A stretch of 40,448 nucleotides of DNA, from NCBI GenBank assembly GCA_016294075.1, contig JAEDCQ010000015.1, positions 1 through 40,448 of the forward strand, written 5' to 3'. The notes under the pieces are model-generated. The model was not told the origin of the DNA. It saw nothing but the letters and a program-made list of their open reading frames with translations, and did not search any database. The position numbers were made by a program, and so were the translations under genes. Shown here piece by piece: positions 23,198-31,050 of this stretch. The stretch comes from Lachnospiraceae bacterium (lineage in GTDB: Bacteria > Bacillota > Clostridia > Lachnospirales > Lachnospiraceae). The number at the start of each line of letters is the position of its first letter. Within the stretch, counting starts at the first letter, position 1.

Positions 23198-24715
23198 AAG
23201 GATTGGAACCAATATGGCGAGCAATGAAAAAATTCCATAGTGTATAATTGCAGCAAATATGCGATGGGCAGTTGAATGAATCCTTGGCTTATCGCATAGC
23301 TGCAAAAGGCTGATTGCGGTAAAGAGCAGACCTACTACGACATAGCGGTAATTGGCGCTGCATGTATATGGGTATTTTATAATAAATGCAATAAATGTTA
23401 CAACAACCGCTGTATATCCCATAAGCAGAAAAATACCGAGTTCCCTGTCGCCATTTCGGATTTCCCTGATCTGCATGGCAATTGTTATAAAAAAGAAGGC
23501 AGTACCAAGCAGCATGGCTAAAATTAATGCAATACGGCATAAAGTCAGCAATACATCCGATAAATCCGGACGGATTTCATCAAATAAAGAAGTCCGAAAC
23601 AGAATCAGCCAGCTGTTACAAATCTGCTCACCGTTTAACGTGTGGAACGGATAATCAATCCCGTAATGAGCCGGAATTCCGAAAATATCCCAAAAGGAGA
23701 ATTTACCGATATATTGTATTGAGCTTTCGGTTAAAACGGGAACACCGGGGTTTGTTTTATAAAAAACAAGATTGCGGATGACCCAGGAAAGACCGATTCC
23801 TGCAGTAACCATTAAGAAAACGGCATAATCTCTGATTGCTTTTAACGCGTTTCTGTTTTTGCATTCGGAAATAAAATGTAATAGGAAAACAGCAGCAAGA
23901 GGAAACGCCATTACGGCACAGTTTAACTTTGTTATCATACCAAAGCCAAGCGTTATTGCGATTAGCATCAGATTCCGGAAGCTTTTATTTTCCATCCAAT
24001 GTAAAGCAAGATAAAAGCATAAAAATGTAAGAAGAGTACAAAGCATATCATTATTCGTGCTTCCTGACATATAAATCATGCCGGGATGGAAGGTAATCAG
24101 TGATATCCCAAGCAGCATGCCGGTATCGGAGCATTTTATCTTTTTCAGTATTCCGTAAGCAACCGGAAGACACAGGGAAGAATATAGCAGCGTTAATGCC
24201 TGTATATTTTCAAATGCAAGAGCTTCCGTTACCCCTAACAGAAGCTGAAGGTCGATAAACAGGCATGCAATAATGTGATGCAGTGGCGGATGGTAATATG
24301 AAAATAATTTATAAGGACTGAAATCCGGGAGATGACCGAATTTACATAAATACTCAATGTAGCCCAAATGCCCGGGGTTGATACGGTTATCGGAAAGACC
24401 GGTAAAATAGCCTTCGTCATGCTGGCGGTCACCGAGCCCGGTAAATACAACATAAAAGCTTCTTAAGATTACACCTCCGAGTATGATTAAGAATACCTTG
24501 GCTTCCGTTGAAAGTTTTTTGTATTTTAGCAGGAAAAAGCACAGGGTAAAATAAGCAAAAAAAAGAAGGACAAAGAAGGCGGTCTGCCGCTGGTGATCCA
24601 GACTCATAAACGCAGAATTTGCCTGCATAAATGCTGTACAGATAAATGCGGCAAATATCATGAGAATGATTCGATAGCGGGTAAGAAATAATGATAATTT
24701 TGTATTCATAAGCAT
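23177..24715 (-). CDS. GT-C type membrane glycosyltransferase (PMT/ArnT-like)
   Basis: Polytopic membrane protein of about 10-12 helices (512 aa) resembling lipid-sugar dependent glycosyltransferases of the GT39/GT83 type. The first extracellular loop carries an acidic DRQHDEGYFTG motif, and a later SYYHPPLHHIIA loop matches the HPP element seen in this superfamily. IYMSGSTNNDML and TKLNCAVMAFP are further family-like segments. Donor and acceptor are unknown. Start options are ATG 24715 and ATG 24709, both served by an AAAAGGAAAAAGGG purine tract. It diverges from the related gene at 24811. Its stop lies inside the end of the DUF5688 gene. Confidence 0.82.
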   Translation of the reverse strand: MLMNTKLSLFLTRYRIILMIFAAFICTAFMQANSAFMSLDHQRQTAFFVLLFFAYFTLCFFLLKYKKLSTEAKVFLIILGGVILRSFYVVFTGLGDRQHDEGYFTGLSDNRINPGHLGYIEYLCKFGHLPDFSPYKLFSYYHPPLHHIIACLFIDLQLLLGVTEALAFENIQALTLLYSSLCLPVAYGILKKIKCSDTGMLLGISLITFHPGMIYMSGSTNNDMLCTLLTFLCFYLALHWMENKSFRNLMLIAITLGFGMITKLNCAVMAFPLAAVFLLHFISECKNRNALKAIRDYAVFLMVTAGIGLSWVIRNLVFYKTNPGVPVLTESSIQYIGKFSFWDIFGIPAHYGIDYPFHTLNGEQICNSWLILFRTSLFDEIRPDLSDVLLTLCRIALILAMLLGTAFFFITIAMQIREIRNGDRELGIFLLMGYTAVVVTFIAFIIKYPYTCSANYRYVVVGLLFTAISLLQLCDKPRIHSTAHRIFAAIIHYGIFSLLAILVPILLVWNQW

Positions 24716-24775
24716 CCCTTTTTCCTTTTATAATTCACATTCATTATAAAGAAAGAAAATTTTTTTGGCAATACT

Positions 24776-24803
24776 TTGCGAATATGGGGCAACATGTTAT
24801 ACT
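24776..24803 (+). promoter_or_regulatory. Extended -10 promoter placing the start at the ATG of the next gene
   Basis: TTGCGA (24776-24781), 16-bp spacer, and an extended -10 TGTTATACT (24795-24803). The predicted transcription start, 24810-24811, coincides with the ATG, implying a leaderless mRNA. Confidence 0.6.
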
Positions 24804-24810
24804 TTAGGTT

Positions 24811-26337
24811 ATGAAAACAAAAATCAAAGAAATCTTATGTAAAGAACAAAATAGTCTGACAGAGAATATAACAGCAGGTTTTTTCATTGCTTTAAGCCTG
24901 CTTGTAATGATTATCTGTGTTAAATACATAATTGCAGATGACATCTGGTATGATGAGGTATTTTCCCTGAAATTTGCAGAAAACAGTTATGCTCAGATTG
25001 CATCGTTGACGGCATCCGATGTGCATCCGCCTTTTTATTATTGGTATTTGAAAGCATTTCAAACGCCGGGCAGTTTTCTGTTTGCCGGAAAGGTTTCACC
25101 AATAGTGCTTGCAAAGGCTGCATCGGCAGCGCCTTTTGTCGGATTGTGGATTTATGCTTTCCTGTTTGTGCGTAAGCGTATGGGTGTAACGGTTATGGGA
25201 GTTTTTCTGTTTTTTGTTACAGCCATGCCGCAGATGGCAAACTATATCGTGGAAATAAGGATGTATTCTCTGGCATTGTTTTTTATTACGGCTGTTTTTC
25301 TGCACAGTTATGAAATTGTCCTCGAAAATAAAATGTGCCATTGGGCTGCGCTTATTATATATGGAATCCTGACCGCATATACGCAGTATTATGCATGTGT
25401 CGCTGTCATTGCAGTTTACGTTGCGCTATTTTGCTGTTTCCTTTTTATGAAAGAGAAAAAAAGAATTATGCGGCTGCTTGCCTGTGCGCTGGTTTCCGTG
25501 CTTGCTTATCTGCCATGGATGCCTTCTTTTATTAATCAGCTAAAGAGTGTCAGTGAAAGCTATTGGATTCCGCCGTTGACATTCAGAAGTATTTTCGGAT
25601 GCCTGAAGTATATTTTTCTGCCGACATCCTATGATACAACCAGGAACTATATTCTGGCAGTTATCATGATTGTGCTGGTTACGGTAACCTTTTTTTACGG
25701 AGTTTGGAAGGAAAAGAGTATTCAAAAAAGATATCTCCTTATCTGTGGCTTCTTTATTCCGGCATTTACAGCATTTACGGGATTTGTTTTTTCTGCGCTG
25801 AATCGACCGATTTTTATTTACCGTTATCTGATACCAGGACTTGGGGCTATGTGGCTTTCTGCTGCGTATGGATTAATAAGCTTTAAAAGGGAAAGACTTG
25901 CGTTACTTTTGTTAATACCGTTTCTTCTTGCAGGGCATTCCGGAGTTAAGGGGTTTTATGCGGAGGAGAATAAAAAACTTGAAGCAATGCAGGAAACGGA
26001 AAGCTTTTTGGAAAGTGTTCCCGAGGATGCCGTAATACTTTGCAATTTTAATCATGTTCAGGCCGTTACGGCTTATTATCTGGAAAATGAAAATCTGCTT
26101 TACGGCAGTGAGCCGGAAGCTTTGATACAAAAGCTGTTACCTAACTGTAAAGGATTTACGGACACAGATAAGCTGAAGGAGATAGTAGAAAAGGAGAATG
26201 TATATTTTCTGGGAAGCTTCGACGTTAGGGAAGAATTGGTAGAAGAGTGGAAGCAGGATGGTATCACATATACGGGGGAACAGTCCTGCCTTCTGGAAAG
26301 ATATTGGTTTAATGTGTATCATTTAAGTGTGAAGTAA
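24811..26337 (+). CDS. GT-C type membrane glycosyltransferase (GT39-like)
   Basis: Second polytopic glycosyltransferase-like protein (508 aa, about 10-12 helices). The first extracellular loop has DDIWYDEVFSL with the acidic pair, followed by ASDVHPPFYYWYLK. This is the D/E plus HPP arrangement of GT-C enzymes that use polyprenyl-phosphate sugars. The C-terminal ~120 residues form a soluble domain (EENKKLEAMQETESFL...). No ribosome site is visible before the ATG, in keeping with the leaderless promoter. It is followed 52 nt later by a third related gene. A role in surface polysaccharide or protein glycosylation is inference. Confidence 0.82.
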   Translation: MKTKIKEILCKEQNSLTENITAGFFIALSLLVMIICVKYIIADDIWYDEVFSLKFAENSYAQIASLTASDVHPPFYYWYLKAFQTPGSFLFAGKVSPIVLAKAASAAPFVGLWIYAFLFVRKRMGVTVMGVFLFFVTAMPQMANYIVEIRMYSLALFFITAVFLHSYEIVLENKMCHWAALIIYGILTAYTQYYACVAVIAVYVALFCCFLFMKEKKRIMRLLACALVSVLAYLPWMPSFINQLKSVSESYWIPPLTFRSIFGCLKYIFLPTSYDTTRNYILAVIMIVLVTVTFFYGVWKEKSIQKRYLLICGFFIPAFTAFTGFVFSALNRPIFIYRYLIPGLGAMWLSAAYGLISFKRERLALLLLIPFLLAGHSGVKGFYAEENKKLEAMQETESFLESVPEDAVILCNFNHVQAVTAYYLENENLLYGSEPEALIQKLLPNCKGFTDTDKLKEIVEKENVYFLGSFDVREELVEEWKQDGITYTGEQSCLLERYWFNVYHLSVK

Positions 26338-26389
26338 AAGCAGTTATAGTTATGCCGATGACCGTAAAAACGGCGGAATGAGAGGAAAC

Positions 26390-27928
26390 ATGAACAGAAA
26401 ACAGAAAGCATTTTTACTGTTAAAACAAAATTGGATATTCTGCCTGTTCTTTTGGGGAATGGTTATTTATTACGGATATAATATGTTTGTAATTAAGCCC
26501 TGGTATGACGAGTTATACACATATTATTCCTTTATTTCAAGGGGCCCCGTATATTCGGCAATTCATTGGCCTGTGCCTAATAATCATGTGTTTTATTCGG
26601 TTTTATCCGCTTTTTTGGATTATCTTGGCAATCCCTATATCGGCTTAAGAGGCGTTTCCTATCTTGCAGCAGCAGCCAATTTGTATTTGCTGTATTGCTT
26701 TGCCGGTAAATTTGTAAACCGTTATCTGGCAGCGGGGGCGGTGTTTTTATATGCGGCGGTTTTTCAGGTAAATAACCTTGCCGTACAGGGAAGAGGCTAT
26801 ACATTATCGATTACCTTTTATCTGATTGTATTGCTTTGCCTTGAAAAAATATGCCGTGGGCAGGGAAGAAAACAGGAGTATATTGTATATGCCATCAGTC
26901 TTACTGGTGGTTTATATACACTTATCAGCTCTACCTTCTGGGTTATTCCGCTTTGTCTTACCGGGGGAATTGTGTTACTTTTCAGAAAACAATATAAAAC
27001 TTTATGGAAACTGATTGCAGCCTCTTTGGTGGCAGCAGGTATGACCCTGTTTTTATATACGATTATCTGGTTGGCAATCGGTTCCAATCTGATGTCAAAG
27101 AATCCGGAAAATATATATTATGGAGTCTATCAGGTAACGATTATTTTAAAGGAACCCTTTGCGGCATTGCGGACCGGTATGGATTATATGCTTGCGACTC
27201 CTTATATTCAGGGAGATGCCAGAAGCTACATCGTGACGGAATTATTCTCTTATCTGACCTGTCTGTTTAATTTGTTTTATCAAAATGCAGGTGCATATCT
27301 GACGGTGTTTTTAGCCTTTTTTGCTGTCTGGGCAGTAGTTCGTGCTGTTTTGAATCGCAATAAGGAATATGAAGTGTGGTTTAGCAGTGTATATCTGGCT
27401 GTATCGATTGTGATGGTCCCTATCATGCTGATTATACAGAGTGTGCAGCCGTATTATCGTGTGTTTACATTTTTGGCAGTTCCCTTGAGTGTTCTGGTGT
27501 CTTGGCTTCTGCAGCAGGCATCCGATGCAAAAAAATGCCGGGAGTGCTTTAGTGTAGTCTGCTGCATTGGTATGCTGTTCATTTCAGTTATGTTTTTAAG
27601 CAGTCGGGATTATAATGCACAGTTTGCCGGCAGGGAAACGGAAATCGCTGAGATTTTTAAAGAAGATGTTAAAGAACTGGAATCAATTTTTTATTTAGAC
27701 GATTATCAGAAGTATGTCTTGAAATTTTATTATGATAAAGAGCCTTTGGAAGTACCTATGGAAGAAGCACAGTATATTCTATTGCCCAAAGAGCTTTATG
27801 AGGAAGAATATGAAGTGCCGGTCTGGCCGACTATGTATAACCATGATGCCATCGATTTTGATTATATGAAGGACGCATTTAACTTAGTCAGGGAAAATAA
27901 TTCTTATGAATTATATAAGAGAAAGTAA
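26390..27928 (+). CDS. GT-C type membrane glycosyltransferase
   Basis: Third polytopic protein (512 aa) with the same plan. A first loop KPWYDELYTYY holds the acidic pair, but the following loop reads WPVPNNHVFYS, so NNH replaces the HPP of its neighbours. About ten hydrophobic helices are followed by an acidic soluble tail (LDDYQKYVLKFYYDKEPLEV...). ATG 26390 is used, with AGAGGA 4 nt upstream. An in-frame ATG at 26378 has no usable ribosome site. It is probably an operon partner of the preceding gene and ends at a long hairpin. The substrate is unknown. Confidence 0.8.
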   Translation: MNRKQKAFLLLKQNWIFCLFFWGMVIYYGYNMFVIKPWYDELYTYYSFISRGPVYSAIHWPVPNNHVFYSVLSAFLDYLGNPYIGLRGVSYLAAAANLYLLYCFAGKFVNRYLAAGAVFLYAAVFQVNNLAVQGRGYTLSITFYLIVLLCLEKICRGQGRKQEYIVYAISLTGGLYTLISSTFWVIPLCLTGGIVLLFRKQYKTLWKLIAASLVAAGMTLFLYTIIWLAIGSNLMSKNPENIYYGVYQVTIILKEPFAALRTGMDYMLATPYIQGDARSYIVTELFSYLTCLFNLFYQNAGAYLTVFLAFFAVWAVVRAVLNRNKEYEVWFSSVYLAVSIVMVPIMLIIQSVQPYYRVFTFLAVPLSVLVSWLLQQASDAKKCRECFSVVCCIGMLFISVMFLSSRDYNAQFAGRETEIAEIFKEDVKELESIFYLDDYQKYVLKFYYDKEPLEVPMEEAQYILLPKELYEEEYEVPVWPTMYNHDAIDFDYMKDAFNLVRENNSYELYKRK

Positions 27929-27955
27929 AAGAAAAATAATATAAATTATTGTAAA

Positions 27956-28001
27956 AACAAAGGAAACTTCTGATTGGTAACAATTAGAAGTTTCCTTTGT
28001 T
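27956..28001. terminator. Very stable long hairpin after the glycosyltransferase genes
   Basis: AACAAAGGAAACTTCT pairs perfectly with AGAAGTTTCCTTTGTT (16 bp), with five further pairs including one G-T toward the loop. On the plus strand no T-run follows the stem. On the minus strand a T-run does follow. It probably ends or stabilises the plus-strand transcript. Confidence 0.65.
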
Positions 28002-28003
28002 GC

Positions 28004-28032
28004 TGGACAATATGGGTTTTATATGATATGAT
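28004..28032 (+). promoter_or_regulatory. Predicted promoter of the tRNA-Arg gene
   Basis: TGGACA (28004-28009), 17-bp spacer, TATGAT (28027-28032). The predicted start near 28039 is the first base before the GGCGTAAC arm that pairs with the trailer. Confidence 0.65.
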
Positions 28033-28039
28033 AACAATC

Positions 28040-28154
28040 GGCGTAACAAATTTGTAATAATTTGCACCTGTAGTCTAATGGATAGAACGGAGGCCTCCGA
28101 CGCCTTTAATGCAGGTTCGATTCCTGTCGGGTGCATTTGGGTTACGCCTTTTTT
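28040..28154 (+). terminator. Leader/trailer inverted repeat enclosing the tRNA, followed by a T-run
   Basis: GGCGTAAC (28040-28047), at the predicted 5' end of the transcript, is perfectly complementary to GTTACGCC (28141-28148) just after the tRNA. A T6 run follows. The pair would close the whole pre-tRNA into one branch structure with a terminator-like end. Confidence 0.6.
28064..28135 (+). tRNA. tRNA-Arg (anticodon CCG)
   Basis: Cloverleaf folded by hand. The acceptor is GCACCTG with CGGGTGC (one G-T) and discriminator A at 28135. The anticodon stem GAGGC/GCCTT has loop CTCCGAC, giving anticodon CCG for codon CGG. The T arm is GCAGG-TTCGATT-CCTGT. The D stem is degenerate (GTCT against GAAC, with a C-A mismatch). 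The 3' CCA is not encoded, since TTT follows the discriminator. The unusual D stem lowers certainty slightly. Confidence 0.92.
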
Positions 28155-28181
28155 AATAAAGACGGAAGGTTAGGTAGTATT

Positions 28182-29465
28182 TTGAATAAGAAAGAACAAA
28201 TGAAAGAAAAGCTCCATTCTTTCGTGGAATGGTGTAAGGATATCGGTGGTCTGATTAAAGAAAACCGCATGATTGCAATTGCTGTAGTTGTATTTGTGGC
28301 AATTGTTATTATTGCCGTTGCCGTCAGTACCGCAATCGGCAAAAACTCCCAGAGCAGTGAAGTTGCAGCGGCAATTGTTGAGACAGAAAACTCAACAGAG
28401 GAAGAAACATTAGTTGTACCGGATGACCCATTGGAAACAGATGCATATCCCGAAGTAAATGCACTTGTTAAAAAATATTATCAGGCAATGGCAGACGGTG
28501 ACCTGGAAACCCTCTCCGGTATCATGACAGGGCTGGATGAAAAGGAACAGATTAAAATCACGAAGAAGAGTGAATATGTTGAGAACTATCCTACAGTTAT
28601 CTGTTATACAAAAAAGGGACCATTAGAGGATTCTTATATTGTATATGCATATTATGAAGTAAAGCTTGTGGATTTTGAGAATCTGACACCGGGTATGAAT
28701 GCACTATATGTATGTAAAAATGACGCCGGTGCATATTACATTAACGGTGAGACACAGGATGATAAGACAATAGATTATTGTGAAATGATATCTGCACAGG
28801 ATGATGTTGTTGATCTGGTAAATACAGTTCAGGTAAAATACAATGAATTGAAATCGGTAGATACAGAATTGTGTGAATTCCTTGCCCAGCTGCCGGATAT
28901 TCTTACTGCAGCGGTTGGCGAAGAACTTGCAAAACTCGAAGCTGAGGAAAATGCATCTGTAGAAGAACCCGCGGAAGAAACACAGGAGCCTGAAGAAACT
29001 GAAGAACCTGTGGAAGAAGCAGCAGAAACAGTGATTAAAACGGTTCGTACCACGGATGTTGTAAATGTCCGCAGCTCTGACAGTGCAACGGCGGATAAAA
29101 TCGGTAAGGCACAAAAGGGTGAGGAATATACATTATTGGAGGAAAAGGGTAACGGATGGTCAAAGATTATGTATGATGGAAAAGAAGCATACATAAAGAC
29201 CGAATTTCTGCAGGTGGTTTCCGAAGAGACTGCCGAGGCTTCAAACAGTGAAAACAGCGAAGCCACTGATAATTCTCCGGTTTCCGGAACGGCAACCGTT
29301 ACAGATACGGTTAATATCCGTACGTCAGCCAGCACTTCTGCGGAAAAACTCGGTGTCTGCTATCCGGGTGATAAACTGGAAATCATAATGAAGCAGGCAG
29401 ACGGTTGGACAAAGGTCAAATTTAAGAACAAAACCGGTTATGTGAAGTCAGAATTTTTGGAATAA
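28182..29465 (+). CDS. Membrane-anchored protein with two bacterial SH3 domains
   Basis: Probable cell-wall-facing protein of unknown role. The cytoplasmic N terminus (about 1-29) precedes one transmembrane helix (about 31-52). A globular domain follows (about 80-230, including YPEVNALVKKYYQAMADGDLE, similar in plan to NTF2-like folds), then a Glu/Pro-rich linker. Two SH3b repeats come next, the first with VVNVRSSDSATADKIG and the second ending the protein with VNIRTSASTSAEKLG and GYVKSEFLE. SH3b domains commonly bind peptidoglycan. The frame opens inside the tRNA at 28131. TTG 28182 with a TTAGGTAG site is preferred (427 aa). It lacks a clear promoter of its own. Confidence 0.88.
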   Translation: MNKKEQMKEKLHSFVEWCKDIGGLIKENRMIAIAVVVFVAIVIIAVAVSTAIGKNSQSSEVAAAIVETENSTEEETLVVPDDPLETDAYPEVNALVKKYYQAMADGDLETLSGIMTGLDEKEQIKITKKSEYVENYPTVICYTKKGPLEDSYIVYAYYEVKLVDFENLTPGMNALYVCKNDAGAYYINGETQDDKTIDYCEMISAQDDVVDLVNTVQVKYNELKSVDTELCEFLAQLPDILTAAVGEELAKLEAEENASVEEPAEETQEPEETEEPVEEAAETVIKTVRTTDVVNVRSSDSATADKIGKAQKGEEYTLLEEKGNGWSKIMYDGKEAYIKTEFLQVVSEETAEASNSENSEATDNSPVSGTATVTDTVNIRTSASTSAEKLGVCYPGDKLEIIMKQADGWTKVKFKNKTGYVKSEFLE

Positions 29466-29507
29466 AGAAACGAGTAAAAAAATTTAGTCATTTAGCACAG
29501 AAAAGTG

Positions 29508-29536
29508 TTGCATTATGAAAGTGTTTGGTGTACAAT
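29508..29536 (+). promoter_or_regulatory. Predicted promoter of gdhA
   Basis: TTGCAT (29508-29513), 17-bp spacer, TACAAT (29531-29536). The predicted start near 29543 gives an ~80-nt leader that contains a terminator-like hairpin. Confidence 0.65.
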
Positions 29537-29557
29537 ACCAAAAGACAAAGGTGTCTG

Positions 29558-29586
29558 GCATGGCGGAGCATTCTGCCATGCTTTTT
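29558..29586 (+). terminator. Terminator-like hairpin inside the gdhA leader
   Basis: GCATGGCGG pairs with CTGCCATGC (one G-T), followed by TTTTTG. It lies downstream of the best promoter and upstream of gdhA, so it may be an attenuator. GACAAA (29544-29549) can also pair with TTTGTC (29584-29589), which would extend the stem through the T-run. No second promoter is seen between the hairpin and gdhA. Confidence 0.65.
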
Positions 29587-29624
29587 GTCGTTATAAATAT
29601 GTAATTCTATAGGAGGATATGGGT

Positions 29625-30971
29625 ATGTCTTATGTTGACGAAGTCATCAGTATGGTAGTGGAGAAGAACCCGGCACAGCCGGAATTCCATCAGGCAGTAA
29701 AGGAAGTTCTAGAGTCTTTACGTGTTGTAATTGAAGCAAACGAGGAAGCGTACAGAAAAGATGCGCTTTTAGAGAGAATTGTAAATCCGGAAAGACAGAT
29801 TATGTTCCGTGTTCCGTGGGTAGACGATAAGGGACAGGTTCAGGTTAATACAGGTTACCGTGTACAGTTTAACAGTGCAATCGGACCTTACAAGGGAGGT
29901 ATCAGACTTCATCCTTCCGTAAATATTGGTATTATTAAATTCCTGGGATTTGAGCAGATTTTCAAGAACTCTTTAACAGGTCTCCCGATTGGCGGCGGTA
30001 AAGGTGGTTCTGATTTTGACCCTAAGGGAAAATCAGACAGAGAAGTAATGGCATTCTGCCAGAGCTTTATGACAGAGCTCAGCAGACATATCGGTGCTGA
30101 TACGGATGTTCCCGCAGGTGATATCGGAACAGGCGCAAGAGAAATCGGTTATATGTTCGGCCAGTATAAGAAAATCCGTAACTTATATGAAGGTGTTCTT
30201 ACCGGTAAGGGATTAACATACGGCGGTTCTTTAGCAAGAACAGAAGCTACAGGATATGGTTTATTATATATCACAGCAGAAATGTTAAAATGCAACGGCT
30301 CTGATATTAAAGGCAAAACAATTGCAGTTTCAGGTGCAGGTAATGTTGCAATTTATGCAATCCAGAAAGCTCAGCAGTTGGGTGCAAAGCCTGTTACATG
30401 TTCTGATTCCACAGGCTGGATTTATGATCCGGAAGGAATTGATGTTGCATTATTAAAAGAAATTAAAGAAGTGAAGCGTGCACGTCTTACAGAATATGCT
30501 GCAGCAAGACCAAGTGCACAGTATACAGAGAAGAAGGAAGGAGCACCTTCTGTTTGGAGCGTTAAGGTTGATGTTGCTCTTCCATGTGCTACACAGAACG
30601 AATTACATCTTGATGATGCAAAAGCATTAGTTGCTAACGGATGTATCGCAGTATGTGAAGGCGCTAACATGCCTACTACATTAGAAGCTACAGAATACTT
30701 ACAGGCAAACGGCGTATGGTTTGTTCCGGGTAAAGCAGCAAATGCCGGTGGTGTAGCTACATCCGCACTTGAGATGAGCCAGAACTCTGAAAGGTTAAGC
30801 TGGTCCTTTGAAGAAGTTGACGGAAAATTACAGAACATCATGGTAAATATTTTCCACAACTTAGACGATGCCGCAAAGAAATACGGCTTAGCAGGCAACT
30901 ACGTTGCAGGCGCTAACATTGCCGGATTCTTGAAGGTGGCTGATGCTATGACCGCACAGGGAATTGTGTAA
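29625..30971 (+). CDS. gdhA: Glutamate dehydrogenase (hexameric, probably NADP-specific)
   Basis: Interconverts 2-oxoglutarate plus ammonium and glutamate. The substrate domain has GGIRLHPSVN, GLPIGGGKGGSDFDPKGKSD with the catalytic-type lysine near residue 126, and DVPAGDIGTGAREIGYM. The nucleotide domain begins ISGAGNVA-like as VSGAGNVAIYA. NAGGVATSALEMSQN is another signature. ATG 29625 is chosen because AGGAGG lies 8 nt upstream; ATG 29619 would be only 2 nt from it. The protein is then 448 aa, typical of small hexameric enzymes. Cofactor preference is inferred from similarity, not proved. It is transcribed alone and ends at a terminator shared with the convergent fprA gene. Confidence 0.97.
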   Translation: MSYVDEVISMVVEKNPAQPEFHQAVKEVLESLRVVIEANEEAYRKDALLERIVNPERQIMFRVPWVDDKGQVQVNTGYRVQFNSAIGPYKGGIRLHPSVNIGIIKFLGFEQIFKNSLTGLPIGGGKGGSDFDPKGKSDREVMAFCQSFMTELSRHIGADTDVPAGDIGTGAREIGYMFGQYKKIRNLYEGVLTGKGLTYGGSLARTEATGYGLLYITAEMLKCNGSDIKGKTIAVSGAGNVAIYAIQKAQQLGAKPVTCSDSTGWIYDPEGIDVALLKEIKEVKRARLTEYAAARPSAQYTEKKEGAPSVWSVKVDVALPCATQNELHLDDAKALVANGCIAVCEGANMPTTLEATEYLQANGVWFVPGKAANAGGVATSALEMSQNSERLSWSFEEVDGKLQNIMVNIFHNLDDAAKKYGLAGNYVAGANIAGFLKVADAMTAQGIV

Positions 30972-31003
30972 AAGGCAAACAAATTTGTTATGTGAATTAA
31001 TAT

Positions 31004-31036
31004 AAAAGACCGCAGCAGAAATTGCCGCGGTCTTTA
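31004..31036. terminator. Bidirectional terminator between gdhA and the flavodiiron gene
   Basis: AAAGACCGC pairs with GCGGTCTTT, with further pairs inside. A-rich flanks on both sides give T-runs for either strand, suiting the two convergent genes. Confidence 0.85.
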
Positions 31037-31050
31037 AAAATGCATAGCAT

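Noticed and set aside
23352..23781. Plus-strand frames opposite the minus-strand glycosyltransferase
   Set aside because: No start context and low-complexity translation; the minus-strand protein is clearly the real one.
30422..30898. Long minus-strand open frame inside gdhA
   Set aside because: Shadow of a conserved gene; composition is typical of antisense frames.
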